A stretch of 64,000 bases of DNA from Kaistella sp. SH40-3 (GCF_030686865.1 NZ_JAQYUS010000008.1:79023-143022); one strand, 5' to 3'. Positions 53,992 through 63,886 are shown, counted from the stretch's first letter. Notes: a model not told the origin generated them from the letters alone. A program made the numbers and translations.

Positions 53992-54050
53992 TTACTTTAT
54001 ATTATTAATTAAATTTTAATGCGGGATAATCTTGTAATTTTTACAAAAAT

Positions 54051-54329
54051 TTATCCGATAATTCCTAATAAGTCACCTTCTTTTACAATAAGGTAATCTT
54101 TACCATCTAACTTCAATTCGGATCCAGAATATTTTCCATAAAGAACTTTGTCACCAACTTTCACTGTAGTGGGTTCGTCTTTTTTTCCTGGTCCAACTGC
54201 AACAACAATTCCTTCCTGTGGTTTTTCTTTTGCAGTGTCTGGAATAATAATCCCTGATGCGGTCGTAGTTTCAGCAGCGGTTGGCTCAACAAGAACTCTA
54301 TCTGCTAATGGTTTGAAATTTACTGACAT
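54051..54329 (-). CDS. groS: Co-chaperonin GroES
   Basis: 92 aa. [18 protein letters not shown] opens the beta-barrel, the mobile loop is [17 protein letters not shown], and the C-terminus is [11 protein letters not shown]. It caps GroEL. First gene of groES-groEL. Upstream I found neither a CIRCE palindrome nor a clear TAnnTTTG on this strand, so the heat-shock control mode is open. Confidence 0.97.
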   Translation of the reverse strand: MSVNFKPLADRVLVEPTAAETTTASGIIIPDTAKEKPQEGIVVAVGPGKKDEPTTVKVGDKVLYGKYSGSELKLDGKDYLIVKEGDLLGIIG

Positions 54330-54555
54330 ATTTTAATTTTTTAATTATTAATTAACTGCAGTGGATTTGACTAAAAGAATGCCAAGCATATTTTTCTGCA
54401 CTTCTGTCACTGATAACTTTGTAGTGAGAAATTATGGCAGAAAAAAAAACATTTAAAAAATCTTAAATGGATACGTAATTAACTCTTTTTTCTTCTCCTT
54501 TTTCTTGTTTTTTAGGAGCCTTTAGTAAGTCAGTTCCCTCATCTATTGACAAATA

Positions 54556-56922
54556 CTATTTCTTCCCAGCAGCCTGCATCGGATTTATCTTTCCATTCGC
54601 CGCACCTCTAGACACTGCTCCTTGTTTTTGTTTAAAGACCTGGAACTTGGAAGTCGGTTCGGCGATTTCTCCCCAGAAATTATTAGAAGTATCTATATCT
54701 GCAGTTTCCTTCATCGGATCGAGTTGTATTGATTTTAATTTTTTGCCGAAGTAAAAAGTTTTAGAAACCTCTTCTTCATTTTTTCTCCAAATTTGAGCGG
54801 AAGATTTATCGTTCAATTTCGTTCCATCTTCAAAGGTAAATTCTAAAATAATTGGCATTACCAAACCGCCTTTGTTTACAAAATCAACTTGATAAGCGTA
54901 AATGTTTTCTAATTTTGTTTTTTCTTTTGGTGGGACTTTTTCAAAATTATCTACCTTTAATTTATACTCTTTTGTTTGATCCACTTTTTCCAGTCCGCGA
55001 TTATAGCGCCAGTAAAAATCTTGAGTTTCTTTATCTTTATCGGTATAGAAAGTAATGTTTTTATCTGCTCTATTAATGATTTTCGATTTATCTTCGAACG
55101 CATTTTGCAAAGGTGGATCTACATTATAAGTAAGTTCTCCCGCTTTCGGAATGGCATCTAAATCTGGTTTTAGAACAGTAACTTTATCGATGGCGATATC
55201 AACGGGATCAATTCCATAAAACCAACCTCTCCAAAACCAATCCAGATTTTCTGCACTTGCATCATTCATCGTCCTGAAGAAATCTGCAGGTTCCGGATGT
55301 TTGAAAGCCCATCTTTTGGAATACGTTTTAAATGCTTTGTCGAACAATTCTCTTCCAATAATGGTTTCCCTTAAAATATTTAAACCTGTTGCAGGTTTTG
55401 AATAAGCATTGGGTCCAAACTGAATAATATTTTCAGAATTCGTCATAATCGGCTCCAACTGCTCTTTTGGTAATTTCATGTAATCAACGATGGTATGTGC
55501 CGGACCACGACGCGATGGGAATTTATTATCCCATTTTTCTTCGGTCAGATATTCTACAAAAGTATTCAAACCTTCATCCATCCAGGACCATTGTCTTTCA
55601 TCGGAATTAATGATCATTGGGAAAAAGTTATGTCCAACTTCGTGAATAATTACGCCAATCATTCCGTTTTTAATTCCTTCAGAATAGGTTCCGTCTTTTT
55701 CGGTTCGTCCATAATTAAAACAAATCATTGGATATTCCATTCCGTTAGCCGCTTCAATGGATTGTGCGACGGGATAAGGATAGGGAATCGTGTATTCTGA
55801 ATACGTTAAAATTGTATGCGCAATAACTTTGGTTGAAAATTTTCTGTAAAGATTATAGGCCTCCTTCGGATATAAACTCATCGCCATCACCTCATTTTTA
55901 TTTTCTGGAATAATGACTTTCATTCCGTCCCAAATAAATTTACGGGAAGAAGTCCAAGCGAAATCCCGAACATTATCTGCTTCGAATTTCCAGATTTTTC
56001 TTTCTTTAGATTTATTTTTTTCTGCTTTTTTTGCTTCTTCTAAAGTTACAATTTCGATGGGTTCTTTTGCGGTTTGTGCTCGTTTCCATCTAACCAATTG
56101 TGCTGGCGTTAAAACCTGTTCGAAATTTTTTCCCGCTCCTGTTGAAGCAACAATATGATCTGCCGGGACATTCATCGACACTTTGAAATCTCCAAAAGCC
56201 AACGCAAATTCTGCACGGCCTGTAAACTGATTATTTTGCCAACCTTTGAAATCACTGTAAACGCACATTCTCGGATACCACTGGGTTATGGTATATAAAT
56301 CATTTCCATCTTCGGAGAAGAATTCGTAACCACCGCGGCCGCCCATTTTAATTCGGTCAGGGATATTGTAATTCCAGTCAATTTTAAATACAAATTTTTC
56401 TCCTTTCTTTAAAACTTTTGGGAGATCAATTCTCATCATGGTTTTGTTGACCACATAAGACATTGGTTTCCCAGCAGCATCGGTCACTTTCTCTAACTTA
56501 ACGCCATATCCATTATTCTTAGCAGGCAATTCTGTGGTCTTTAAATCATCGGAACTTAACTGTTTTGGTAAAAAAGAAGAATTATCATAACCTGCATTGT
56601 TCACTGAAGAATGTTCATTTTCATCCAGTTGCAACCATAAATAATCGAGTTCATCTGGCGAGTTATTGTAATAAGTAATGGTTTCTGAACCTTTTAGATT
56701 TCTTTTCTCTTCATCTAAATATGCAGTGATATCATAATCTGCACGATTTTGCCAATATCCCTGTCCAGGTGCTCCAGAACCGGTTCTGTAATAATTCGGC
56801 GTAGGAAGTATGGTTCCTAATTGCTCAAATTTATTACCGTGATTACTTTTCGGATTGTTTTGAATATCTTGTCCAAAAATGAAAAAGGAACAAAAAAGGA
56901 AAGTTAAAATTTTTAATTTCAT
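54556..56922 (-). CDS. M1 family metallopeptidase
   Basis: 788 aa. Signal peptide at residues 1-18 (ending FIFGQ). The zinc site HEVGHNFFPMI, followed by DEGLNTFVEYL, fits the HExxH-x18-E gluzincin pattern. The aminopeptidase-type recognition GAMEN loop appears as EAANGMEYPM. A C-terminal Ig-like region follows, but no T9SS sorting domain, so the protein is probably periplasmic or membrane-associated. It degrades peptides from the N-terminus. A TAAATTTG box lies 30 bp upstream. Confidence 0.93.
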   Translation of the reverse strand: MKLKILTFLFCSFFIFGQDIQNNPKSNHGNKFEQLGTILPTPNYYRTGSGAPGQGYWQNRADYDITAYLDEEKRNLKGSETITYYNNSPDELDYLWLQLDENEHSSVNNAGYDNSSFLPKQLSSDDLKTTELPAKNNGYGVKLEKVTDAAGKPMSYVVNKTMMRIDLPKVLKKGEKFVFKIDWNYNIPDRIKMGGRGGYEFFSEDGNDLYTITQWYPRMCVYSDFKGWQNNQFTGRAEFALAFGDFKVSMNVPADHIVASTGAGKNFEQVLTPAQLVRWKRAQTAKEPIEIVTLEEAKKAEKNKSKERKIWKFEADNVRDFAWTSSRKFIWDGMKVIIPENKNEVMAMSLYPKEAYNLYRKFSTKVIAHTILTYSEYTIPYPYPVAQSIEAANGMEYPMICFNYGRTEKDGTYSEGIKNGMIGVIIHEVGHNFFPMIINSDERQWSWMDEGLNTFVEYLTEEKWDNKFPSRRGPAHTIVDYMKLPKEQLEPIMTNSENIIQFGPNAYSKPATGLNILRETIIGRELFDKAFKTYSKRWAFKHPEPADFFRTMNDASAENLDWFWRGWFYGIDPVDIAIDKVTVLKPDLDAIPKAGELTYNVDPPLQNAFEDKSKIINRADKNITFYTDKDKETQDFYWRYNRGLEKVDQTKEYKLKVDNFEKVPPKEKTKLENIYAYQVDFVNKGGLVMPIILEFTFEDGTKLNDKSSAQIWRKNEEEVSKTFYFGKKLKSIQLDPMKETADIDTSNNFWGEIAEPTSKFQVFKQKQGAVSRGAANGKINPMQAAGKK

Positions 56923-56952
56923 TGTAATAATAGATAAGAGTTATCGAATATT

Positions 56953-56960
56953 CAAATTTA
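56953..56960 (-). promoter_or_regulatory. -7 box of the M1 peptidase gene
   Basis: TAAATTTG on the minus strand, 30 bp upstream of the ATG. Confidence 0.5.
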
Positions 56961-57039
56961 ATTATTTTTATTCGGTTGTCTGTATTTTTTCTGATAAATC
57001 AATTTGAATCTAACTACTCATCTGCGCCCAAATAAAAAC

Positions 57040-57612
57040 TTAAATACGCTCTAAAATCATTTGTGCGGAAAGGATAATTGAAATGACTGAAATCCCAATA
57101 ATCCAATACTTCTGCTGGAATTTCAAGAATTTTGAAAGCAGTTATAACATAACCATAACCAACAGCACCACTGTGATCTGCCCTAATTCTAAACCAATAT
57201 TAAAACCTAAAAGCGGAACGGCAATATTTTGTGCTGATGCCATCGCCATTCTCGCCGTATTGGCAAAACCCATTCCGTGAATTAAACCGAAAATCAACGC
57301 TAAAACATAATTGATTTTCATAAGTTTTTTTTGATTTTCACGAAATAAAATATTGTCGAACGCAGTGAGCATAATGGTTACTGGAATTAAAATCTCTACC
57401 AATGTAGAGGGAAGTCGCATGATATCGAGAACACTTAATGCGAGGGTTAAAGAATGTCCTATTGTAAATGCGGTAATAAGAATCAGTATTTTGCGCCAGT
57501 CTTTGTAAAAATAAACGGCCACTAAAACCAATATAAATAATTGATGGTCAAGAGCATCCCAAGAAATAATATGTTCCCAACCGAGTTTTAAATAGAATAA
57601 GAAATCCTGCAT
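57040..57612 (-). pseudogene. HupE/UreJ-like membrane protein interrupted by an in-frame stop
   Basis: The first 156 codons encode a HupE/UreJ-type membrane protein (DALDHQLFILVLVAVYFY, FTIGHSLTLALSV, LIHGMGFANTARMAMA). A TAA at 57142-57144 follows VVLLVMVML. The same frame then continues for 33 codons (LLSKFLKFQQKYWIIGISV, ending ILERI) to a second stop at 57040. The extra part forms the expected last membrane helix, giving about 190 aa in total. One base change (such as TTA to TAA) explains it. It may be a real nonsense mutation, a sequencing error, or a shortened but functional protein. Confidence 0.8.
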
Positions 57613-57693
57613 TAAATTTTTCGTGTAAAAATAGAATAGTTAAATCAAAAAATCAACACTTTAAAGATTTTTTAAGGGAAACATCAATGGATT

Positions 57694-57755
57694 AAACAAT
57701 TGTTTGAATATCTTCATTAGAAACTTGTGAAACAGTAATTAATACAATAGTTTTG
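57694..57755 (+). promoter_or_regulatory. Promoter of the secreted subtilase, with upstream palindrome
   Basis: TTG (57725-57727), 20 bp, then TAGTTTTG (57748-57755) gives a good -33/-7 pair. The 12-bp palindrome AAACAATTGTTT (57694-57705) sits 19 bp further upstream and may be an operator. Confidence 0.6.
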
Positions 57756-57781
57756 CGAAACTTAAATTAATTAAATTAAAC

Positions 57782-60700
57782 ATGAAAAGAAAACTACTTT
57801 TTATAACAGGAAGTGTTTCGACAATTCCTTTACAGACTAAACTACGACAGGTTAAGCACTTCTTAACTTTGTTGTTTTTGTTATCATTTGGGATCATCTT
57901 CGGACAATACCAAAAGATCGACTACAAATTTGAAACGCTTATTAAAGAAAGCAAAAATTCAAATCAAACTGCGCAGAAATTAAACAATTTGGCTGAAAGT
58001 TTAAAGCTAGATCAGCATCTTGTTGTAACTGGTAAAGGAGCACAAACTATGTATTCATGTATTGTTTACACCGATCATGCTGAAAAATTAAAAGCAAACG
58101 GAATATTAGTACAAAGTACGCTGCCAAAGTTTGTGACCGCTCTGGTAACTATTGACGATTTAGAGAAAATGGCTCAAATGAAAGATGTAATATCTATCAT
58201 CGCACCAGATTTTGATGAGTTGCATAATGATACCAGCAGAATTCAATCGGGAGCAAACCTACTTCAAGCAGGTGTTTTAAATAACACCACTTATAATGGT
58301 GAAGGAGTCTTAGTTGGAATTTATGACAGTGGAATCGATTGGAAACATCCTGATTTTAGAGATGCAAACGATCCTACTAAAAGTAGAATTATAAGCATTT
58401 GGGATCAAACCTTGACCAAAATTGGCTCAGAAGTAAGTCCTGCAGGTTTTGCAAAAGGAGTGGAATACAGCAAAGCACAAATCGAAGATGAATTAGATGG
58501 AACTCCTGCAAATTTTGTAAGACAAAAAGATACGAATGGTCATGGAACGCACGTTGCTGGTACAGTAGCAGGAAATGGTGCTGGTTTTCCAGATAAAAGG
58601 CACAGAGGATTTGCGCCGAATGCACAAATCGTTTTTGTAAAAGGGGGAGACGGATCTTTTTCTCAAGCCAATACAATTGATGCAATCACTTATTTTCAAA
58701 ATGTTGCAACAGCACTCAACAAGCCTATCGTATTCAATATGAGTATTGGTGGTCAGGGAACTGCGCATGATGGAACTTCTGCACATGAAGTTGCTATTGA
58801 TGCATTTACTACTTCAGGTCCTGGTCGTGTTGCTGTAATTTCTGCAGGAAATGTTTACGGAACAAATATTCACAGAAAAGTAAATATTGACCCTAGTTCT
58901 ACAGGAAGTTTCAGCATTACTGCAGGAAGCAGTACTTCAGTTTCATCTGTATTTTCATTCTATATGTACGGAAGCAGTGATAATGATGTAGTAGCAAAAT
59001 TAACGACACCAGATGGTGGTGTTTACCTTTCTCCACCAGGAGCCACAACTTCTCATCCTATTCAAGGAGGAAAATTCACGGCTTTAGTTTACAACTGGGT
59101 TTCATCTGCAAATAACAAAAGATATGTGCAGGTTGTCATTACAAGAAATACTGGAACTACAGATAACAGTCAAGGACTTTACACCATGGAACTTACCAAC
59201 AGTGGAACAACTCCAATGATGGTTCATGGATATAAAGTTTCAGAAGGTGTTGCTTCGGTTTTAACTGATGCGGATAATGAATATATTGTAGGTTCACCTG
59301 GTAATGCTACCAATGCAATTACTGTTGCTTCTTATATCGCAAGATTAACTTCTTATAAATCGAATCCTTCACCTGGTGGTTATACACTAACAAACAATCT
59401 AGCCGAAAATATTTCGTCATTTAGTGCACAAGGTCCAAGAGCAGATGGTTTCCAAAAGCCAGATATTACCGCTTCGGGACAATATGTAATTTCTGCAATG
59501 TCATCAGACGCAATGTTGGCACCAAGTTCTTCTGATAATATTGATGGAACTTATTACAAAAAAAACCAAGGAACAAGTATGTCTGCGCCAGGAGTTGCAG
59601 GTGCTGTAGCATTGCTTCTGCAAGCAAATCCTAATCTAACTGCAGCAGAAGTAAAAGCAAAACTTACAGCAAACGCTAGACAAGATGCGATGACAGGAAC
59701 CGTTCCTAATCCGAGATGGGGATTCGGTAAATTAGATATTTATAAAGCAGTGGCGGATGAAATCGGCTGTCAAACTTCTGAAACAGAAACGATTGCTTAC
59801 GATGAGCAATTCTACATCAGTACTCAAGATAGCAATACGACTTCTAACAATACTATTTTTGCAGTAAAATATACGCCTACCATTACAGGAAAATTAGGAT
59901 CTGTTTTATTTTATACTGGTTCTGGAGCATCTGGTGATATTCCAGTGACGATTGCAGTGAGAACGGTAGAAGATGGAAAGCCAGGTCAGGTTTTGGCTGC
60001 TAAAACTTTTAATTCTCTCTTGAACGATTTCCAAAGAAGCGCTTGGAATTCTGTAGATTTTAGCCAGTTTGGACTTTCAGTGACAACAGGACAAGATTTC
60101 TACATAACAATTGACGCTTCAGGAGGAGCAATGTCATTAAGAAGAGAAAGCATCAACTTAGATAATAGAAGTATGTTCTCTACTGATGGCGGTACAACCT
60201 GGGCTCCATCAACATCTGATTACAGAATTAGAGCGATGGCGTATGAAGACAAACCTCAAATTAAAAAATTAGCTACACAAAATGAGACCGTTTCTTTTGT
60301 AATGGCAGAAGGTAAAAACTATGTAACTACGAATTGTAACTTAGTTGGTTTGGTAGAAAAAACTGCCACCAATACTATTACTGGAAATGTTATGGCAAAG
60401 GTTTGGTTGACCAGTCCGGAATCAACACACGTAGCAAGAAGATATGAATTTACCCCTGCTACAAATCCAGGAACTGCGACAGGAAAAGTTACTTTGTATT
60501 TCGAGCAATCAGAATTCGATGCTTACAATGCAACTAACTCTAAAAAACTACCAACTTCGCCAACTGATAATGAAGGAAAATCAAACATTTTGATTGATAA
60601 ATTCGCGGGAACAAGTTCAGATAATTCAGGTTCAATCACATCTTACACCAACGGATTTGTAACACTAATTCCAAGCATTGAAAACGTGAAATGGAACCCT

Positions 60701-61027
60701 ACTTACCAATATTGGGAAGTAACGATTGACACTACAGGATTCAGTGGATTCTTTGTAAGAACAAGTTCTTCTTTCCTTGCGACCGCAAATGCGAAACAAG
60801 ATCAAGTTGCGATTTATCCAAATCCAGTTAAAGATGTTTTGAATATTGACCTTAAAAACAACCAAGGAAATGTGAAAATTTTCGACTTATCTGGAAAAGT
60901 TATTGTAACAACTTCAGTAAACAAGTCTGGTTCAGTTGATGTTTCTAAACTTTCGAAAGGAATGTATATCGTAGAAATTACAACGAATGGAAATTCTAAA
61001 GTGACCAAAAAAATCATTAAAGAATAA
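57782..61027 (+). CDS. Secreted S8 subtilase with T9SS sorting domain
   Basis: 1081 aa. The long signal region (about 1-41) ends IIFGQ. A propeptide-like segment spans about 45-150. The subtilase domain has catalytic Asp182 (GIYDSGIDWKHP), His254 (NGHGTHVAGTVAG) and Ser599 (GTSMSAPGVAGAVALL), with a large insertion between His and Ser. A beta-sandwich region (about 670-1000) is followed by a type A T9SS C-terminal domain, VAIYPNPVKDVLNIDL to VTKKIIKE. It should be exported across the outer membrane as an extracellular protease. It has its own promoter and terminator. Confidence 0.95.
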   Translation: MKRKLLFITGSVSTIPLQTKLRQVKHFLTLLFLLSFGIIFGQYQKIDYKFETLIKESKNSNQTAQKLNNLAESLKLDQHLVVTGKGAQTMYSCIVYTDHAEKLKANGILVQSTLPKFVTALVTIDDLEKMAQMKDVISIIAPDFDELHNDTSRIQSGANLLQAGVLNNTTYNGEGVLVGIYDSGIDWKHPDFRDANDPTKSRIISIWDQTLTKIGSEVSPAGFAKGVEYSKAQIEDELDGTPANFVRQKDTNGHGTHVAGTVAGNGAGFPDKRHRGFAPNAQIVFVKGGDGSFSQANTIDAITYFQNVATALNKPIVFNMSIGGQGTAHDGTSAHEVAIDAFTTSGPGRVAVISAGNVYGTNIHRKVNIDPSSTGSFSITAGSSTSVSSVFSFYMYGSSDNDVVAKLTTPDGGVYLSPPGATTSHPIQGGKFTALVYNWVSSANNKRYVQVVITRNTGTTDNSQGLYTMELTNSGTTPMMVHGYKVSEGVASVLTDADNEYIVGSPGNATNAITVASYIARLTSYKSNPSPGGYTLTNNLAENISSFSAQGPRADGFQKPDITASGQYVISAMSSDAMLAPSSSDNIDGTYYKKNQGTSMSAPGVAGAVALLLQANPNLTAAEVKAKLTANARQDAMTGTVPNPRWGFGKLDIYKAVADEIGCQTSETETIAYDEQFYISTQDSNTTSNNTIFAVKYTPTITGKLGSVLFYTGSGASGDIPVTIAVRTVEDGKPGQVLAAKTFNSLLNDFQRSAWNSVDFSQFGLSVTTGQDFYITIDASGGAMSLRRESINLDNRSMFSTDGGTTWAPSTSDYRIRAMAYEDKPQIKKLATQNETVSFVMAEGKNYVTTNCNLVGLVEKTATNTITGNVMAKVWLTSPESTHVARRYEFTPATNPGTATGKVTLYFEQSEFDAYNATNSKKLPTSPTDNEGKSNILIDKFAGTSSDNSGSITSYTNGFVTLIPSIENVKWNPTYQYWEVTIDTTGFSGFFVRTSSSFLATANAKQDQVAIYPNPVKDVLNIDLKNNQGNVKIFDLSGKVIVTTSVNKSGSVDVSKLSKGMYIVEITTNGNSKVTKKIIKE

Positions 61028-61049
61028 ATTCCCTCTTATAATTTATAGT

Positions 61050-61081
61050 AAAGTGGCAGTCGAAAGATTGCCACTTTTTTT
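61050..61081 (+). terminator. Terminator of the subtilase gene
   Basis: AAAGTGGCA pairs with TGCCACTTT across a 10-nt loop, followed by TTTT. Confidence 0.85.
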
Positions 61082-61088
61082 ATCTTTG
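61081..61088 (+). promoter_or_regulatory. -7 box of the DUF6702 gene
   Basis: TATCTTTG begins right at the end of the terminator T-run, 16 bp upstream of the ATG, so termination and re-initiation are packed together. Confidence 0.6.
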
Positions 61089-61104
61089 TTAAAATATCAT
61101 CTTC

Positions 61105-61641
61105 ATGTTATCAAAAAGATTTCTTTTATTTTTTATCACCACTTTTTTGGTTCTTACTTTAAGTTCTTTTAAAAGTTATTCATCTTCTTTATCTAATGAG
61201 TTTCACCCTTATCACGTAGGTTCAGTAGAATTTAATTATAACTCAAAAACCAAAACCTTTGAAATTACTGGGAAGTTTTTTTTGGATGATTTAGAAAATG
61301 CCTTGAAAGAAAAATATGGAACAGCAGTTCATTTTAATGATGAAAAATACAAAGCAGAAATCAATGAACTTCTGAAATCATACTGCAGTGATTATTTAAA
61401 ATTAAAGACTGACAACAAATTTTTAAAAATTAATTATATAGGATTTGAAGAAGACAGCGAAGCGGTGAATATTTTCTTAGAATCAGAAGCAACGAATCCA
61501 CCCAAGAAAGTAGAAACAGCAGTGAGTTTTCTTTACAACCTTTTCGATGATCAAATGAATATCATCCACATCATTGTTAATGGAAAACGACAAAGTGAAA
61601 AACTAAATTATCCGAATCGGTATTTGTATAAAAATTTCTAA
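61105..61641 (+). CDS. DUF6702 family exported protein
   Basis: 178 aa. The hydrophobic N-terminus (about 5-24) is a signal peptide or anchor. The mature domain begins NEFHPYHVGSVEFNYNSKTK and includes FEITGKFFLDDLENALKEKYG, the pattern of DUF6702, which in flavobacteria occurs near M1 peptidase and HupE/UreJ genes, as here. Function is unknown. Its stop codon overlaps the convergent ACP phosphodiesterase gene by 4 nt. Confidence 0.85.
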   Translation: MLSKRFLLFFITTFLVLTLSSFKSYSSSLSNEFHPYHVGSVEFNYNSKTKTFEITGKFFLDDLENALKEKYGTAVHFNDEKYKAEINELLKSYCSDYLKLKTDNKFLKINYIGFEEDSEAVNIFLESEATNPPKKVETAVSFLYNLFDDQMNIIHIIVNGKRQSEKLNYPNRYLYKNF

Positions 61642-62210
61642 AACTCAGAATTAATCTTTTCTGCAAATTTTAAAAGTTTGGGAAAGAAAACATCGAAATG
61701 CTTTTGTAATTGCGGTTTGTTATTCAGAAACAAGTCAAAAACATCCAAATCTTTTTCCAAATACTTTGCTTTGTTCAACACATTTTGGATTGAATATTTA
61801 ATTCCCCAATCTTCTTTGTAGTTGTACAACCAGTTGTCTTTTTCCATTCCATCAACCATTTTTAGCAAACGTTCTGGCAGAAACTCTTCGTATTTCCGCA
61901 AGGCTTTATAAACTTTTTCAGCGTGGTTTTTCAACGCATCATCGCTTAAAGAATTTGCTAAAAAATAATCCATCGAAACATCTACAAACGCTCCAGCATA
62001 CAATCTTACTAATGGACTGAATATTTTTTTGGCATCCTGCATTTCCGGATCAGCATCAGTAAACGTATCGATTTCGCGATGCAAAGTAATTCCCTGTTGC
62101 ATTCCGAGAGGATAGGAATAGCGATCTCTGTTCGGAATACTATCTTCCAAAAATTGCCCCACGATTTGTTCATCGGAAAAAGCGAGAAAAGAATGGGCCA
62201 GGTAATTCAT
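61638..62210 (-). CDS. Acyl carrier protein phosphodiesterase (AcpH-like)
   Basis: 190 aa. MNYLAHSFLAFSDEQIVGQF carries the first metal-binding His and Asp region. GITLHREIDTFTDADPE and AGAFVDVSMDYFLANS follow, matching the HD-like AcpH family. It removes the phosphopantetheine arm from ACP. The ACP gene is 15 kb away in this window. Convergent with DUF6702. Confidence 0.88.
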   Translation of the reverse strand: MNYLAHSFLAFSDEQIVGQFLEDSIPNRDRYSYPLGMQQGITLHREIDTFTDADPEMQDAKKIFSPLVRLYAGAFVDVSMDYFLANSLSDDALKNHAEKVYKALRKYEEFLPERLLKMVDGMEKDNWLYNYKEDWGIKYSIQNVLNKAKYLEKDLDVFDLFLNNKPQLQKHFDVFFPKLLKFAEKINSEF

Positions 62211-62242
62211 TGTTTTAGATTTTAAATGAAGTTATAAAAACA

Positions 62243-63589
62243 TTAAAACAGACATTCATGAAAATCCTCAATCTTGCTTACTTCGACTATTGTAATTCCG
62301 TATTTTTTCTTTGGAATTTTATTAAGGTTTGAAACAAATATTTTTTCATAACCTAACTTATCGGCTTCAGAAATTCGTTGCTCAATTTGTGGAATCGGCC
62401 TAATCTCTCCACTTAAACCAATCTCGCCTGCAAAACAGAAATGCTCAGAAATCGCAATATCTTCATTGGAGGAAAGAATAGAAGCGACCACTGCCAAGTC
62501 TAATGCAGGATCTCCCGTTTTTATTCCGCCCGTAATATTTAGGAAAACATCTTTCGCTCCCAACTGAAAACCGGCTCTCTTCTCTAAAACGGCCAAAAGC
62601 ATATTGAGTCGTTTTGAATCAAACCCAGTACAACTTCTCTGCGGCGTTCCATAAACTGCCGAACTTACCAAAGCCTGAATTTCGATCAACATCGGACGGT
62701 TTCCTTCTAAAGTTACCGCAACAGAATTCCCTGAAAGTTCTTCAAATTTCTTGGTGATTAATATTTCAGATGGATTTTTAATTTCCTTTAAACCCTGGGA
62801 AACCATTTCATAAATACCAATTTCTGCAGTTGAGCCAAAACGGTTTTTACTCGCTCTCAATAATCTGAATAAATGATTTCGGTCGCCATCAAAATTCAAG
62901 ACCACATCAACCATATGTTCCAAGACTTTTGGACCGGCAATTTGTCCGTCTTTGGTAATATGTCCAACCAGAAAAGTCGGTGTATTTGTTTCTTTAGAAA
63001 ATTTAATAATTTCATTCGAACATTCCCGGATCTGAGAAACTGTTCCTGGAGAACTTTCGATCAATTGACTTTGCAGCGTTTGAATCGAATCGATAATCAT
63101 AAAATCTGGCTTCAATTTCTTGGCTTCATGTAAAATTTTTTCCACCGAAGTTTCTGTAAAAAGAAAACAATTAGGGTTTTGAAGTTCCGTCAATCGGTCT
63201 GCGCGCATTTTAATTTGAGACGCACTTTCCTCCCCCGAAACATATAGAATCTTCTTCTTCATTTTCAAAGCCAATTGCAACAACAAAGTAGATTTTCCAA
63301 TACCTGGCTCACCACCAATCAAAGTCACAGAACCCAAAACGATTCCACCACCGAGTACGCGATTTAATTCCTCAGAAGGAGTTGCAATTCTCTGCTCCTC
63401 ATTGGTCTCCACTTCAATAATATTAATGATATGTTGTTTAGATCGGTCTGCATAACTTTTCGCGGGAGATTTCTCTACGATTTCCTCTACCAAAGTATTC
63501 CATTCTCCACAATTCTTACACTGTCCCAACCACTGCGGATACTGTGATCCACAATTCTGACACAGATATGCTGTCTTAACTTTTGCCAT
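62243..63589 (-). CDS. radA: DNA repair protein RadA
   Basis: 448 aa from ATG 63589 (MAKVKTAYLCQNC). A longer frame from 63622 adds an atypical tail. An N-terminal C4 zinc finger (CQNCGSQYPQWLGQCKNCGEW) opens the protein. The RecA-like ATPase has GGEPGIGKSTLLLQLA and the RadA-specific KNRFGSTAEIG motif. A Lon-protease-like C-domain follows. It promotes branch migration in recombination. The 14-bp palindrome at 63610-63623 lies just upstream. Confidence 0.96.
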   Translation of the reverse strand: MAKVKTAYLCQNCGSQYPQWLGQCKNCGEWNTLVEEIVEKSPAKSYADRSKQHIINIIEVETNEEQRIATPSEELNRVLGGGIVLGSVTLIGGEPGIGKSTLLLQLALKMKKKILYVSGEESASQIKMRADRLTELQNPNCFLFTETSVEKILHEAKKLKPDFMIIDSIQTLQSQLIESSPGTVSQIRECSNEIIKFSKETNTPTFLVGHITKDGQIAGPKVLEHMVDVVLNFDGDRNHLFRLLRASKNRFGSTAEIGIYEMVSQGLKEIKNPSEILITKKFEELSGNSVAVTLEGNRPMLIEIQALVSSAVYGTPQRSCTGFDSKRLNMLLAVLEKRAGFQLGAKDVFLNITGGIKTGDPALDLAVVASILSSNEDIAISEHFCFAGEIGLSGEIRPIPQIEQRISEADKLGYEKIFVSNLNKIPKKKYGITIVEVSKIEDFHECLF

Positions 63590-63609
63590 GCTGCAATTTC
63601 CTGAAAATA

Positions 63610-63623
63610 ATTGAAATTTCAAT
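63610..63623. promoter_or_regulatory. 14-bp perfect palindrome upstream of radA
   Basis: ATTGAAATTTCAAT lies 20 bp upstream of the radA ATG. It may be an operator; AT-rich palindromes of this length can also occur by chance. Confidence 0.35.
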
Positions 63624-63664
63624 ACTTTTAATGCTTACAGTATAAATAAATTGTTTTCTAAGGA

Positions 63665-63790
63665 GCAACCAGATTTTCGCTTCTTACCAATCCCATCCCG
63701 ATCTTCATTACAATTCCTCATTTCGGTACTCGTCTTGCTCGCACCTCATTCCGGGATTTTCATTTCGATCGGGGCTAAAACTTCAGGCAG
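63665..63790. repeat. Flavobacterial intergenic repeat, copy d
   Basis: GC-richer than the flanks and non-coding. TTTCGATCGGGGCTAAAA (near 63765-63782) is the inverted counterpart of the TAGCCCCGAT end of copy b. The inner part contains GGTACTCGTCTTGCTCGCAC and CCCATCCCGATC. The region from 63590 to 63954 holds no gene apart from this repeat, the radA palindrome and a terminator. Confidence 0.5.
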
Positions 63791-63886
63791 TTTGTTTTAC
63801 CACTATTTTTGAACCAAGATATTTTTAAGATATCGATAAGAGCCAATTAATATCTCTTACCCTATTCTTGCTATGACTTAATCGTA

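Noticed and set aside
54361..54430. CIRCE-like or sigma-54-like site upstream of groES
   Set aside because: No TTAGCACTC-type dyad; a TGGCAT-N-TTAG stretch on the minus strand deviates too much from TGGC-N-TGC.
57057..57066. Fourth copy of the ATCATTTGTG repeat core
   Set aside because: Ten bases only, inside the coding frame of the HupE 3' part, without hairpin; likely chance.
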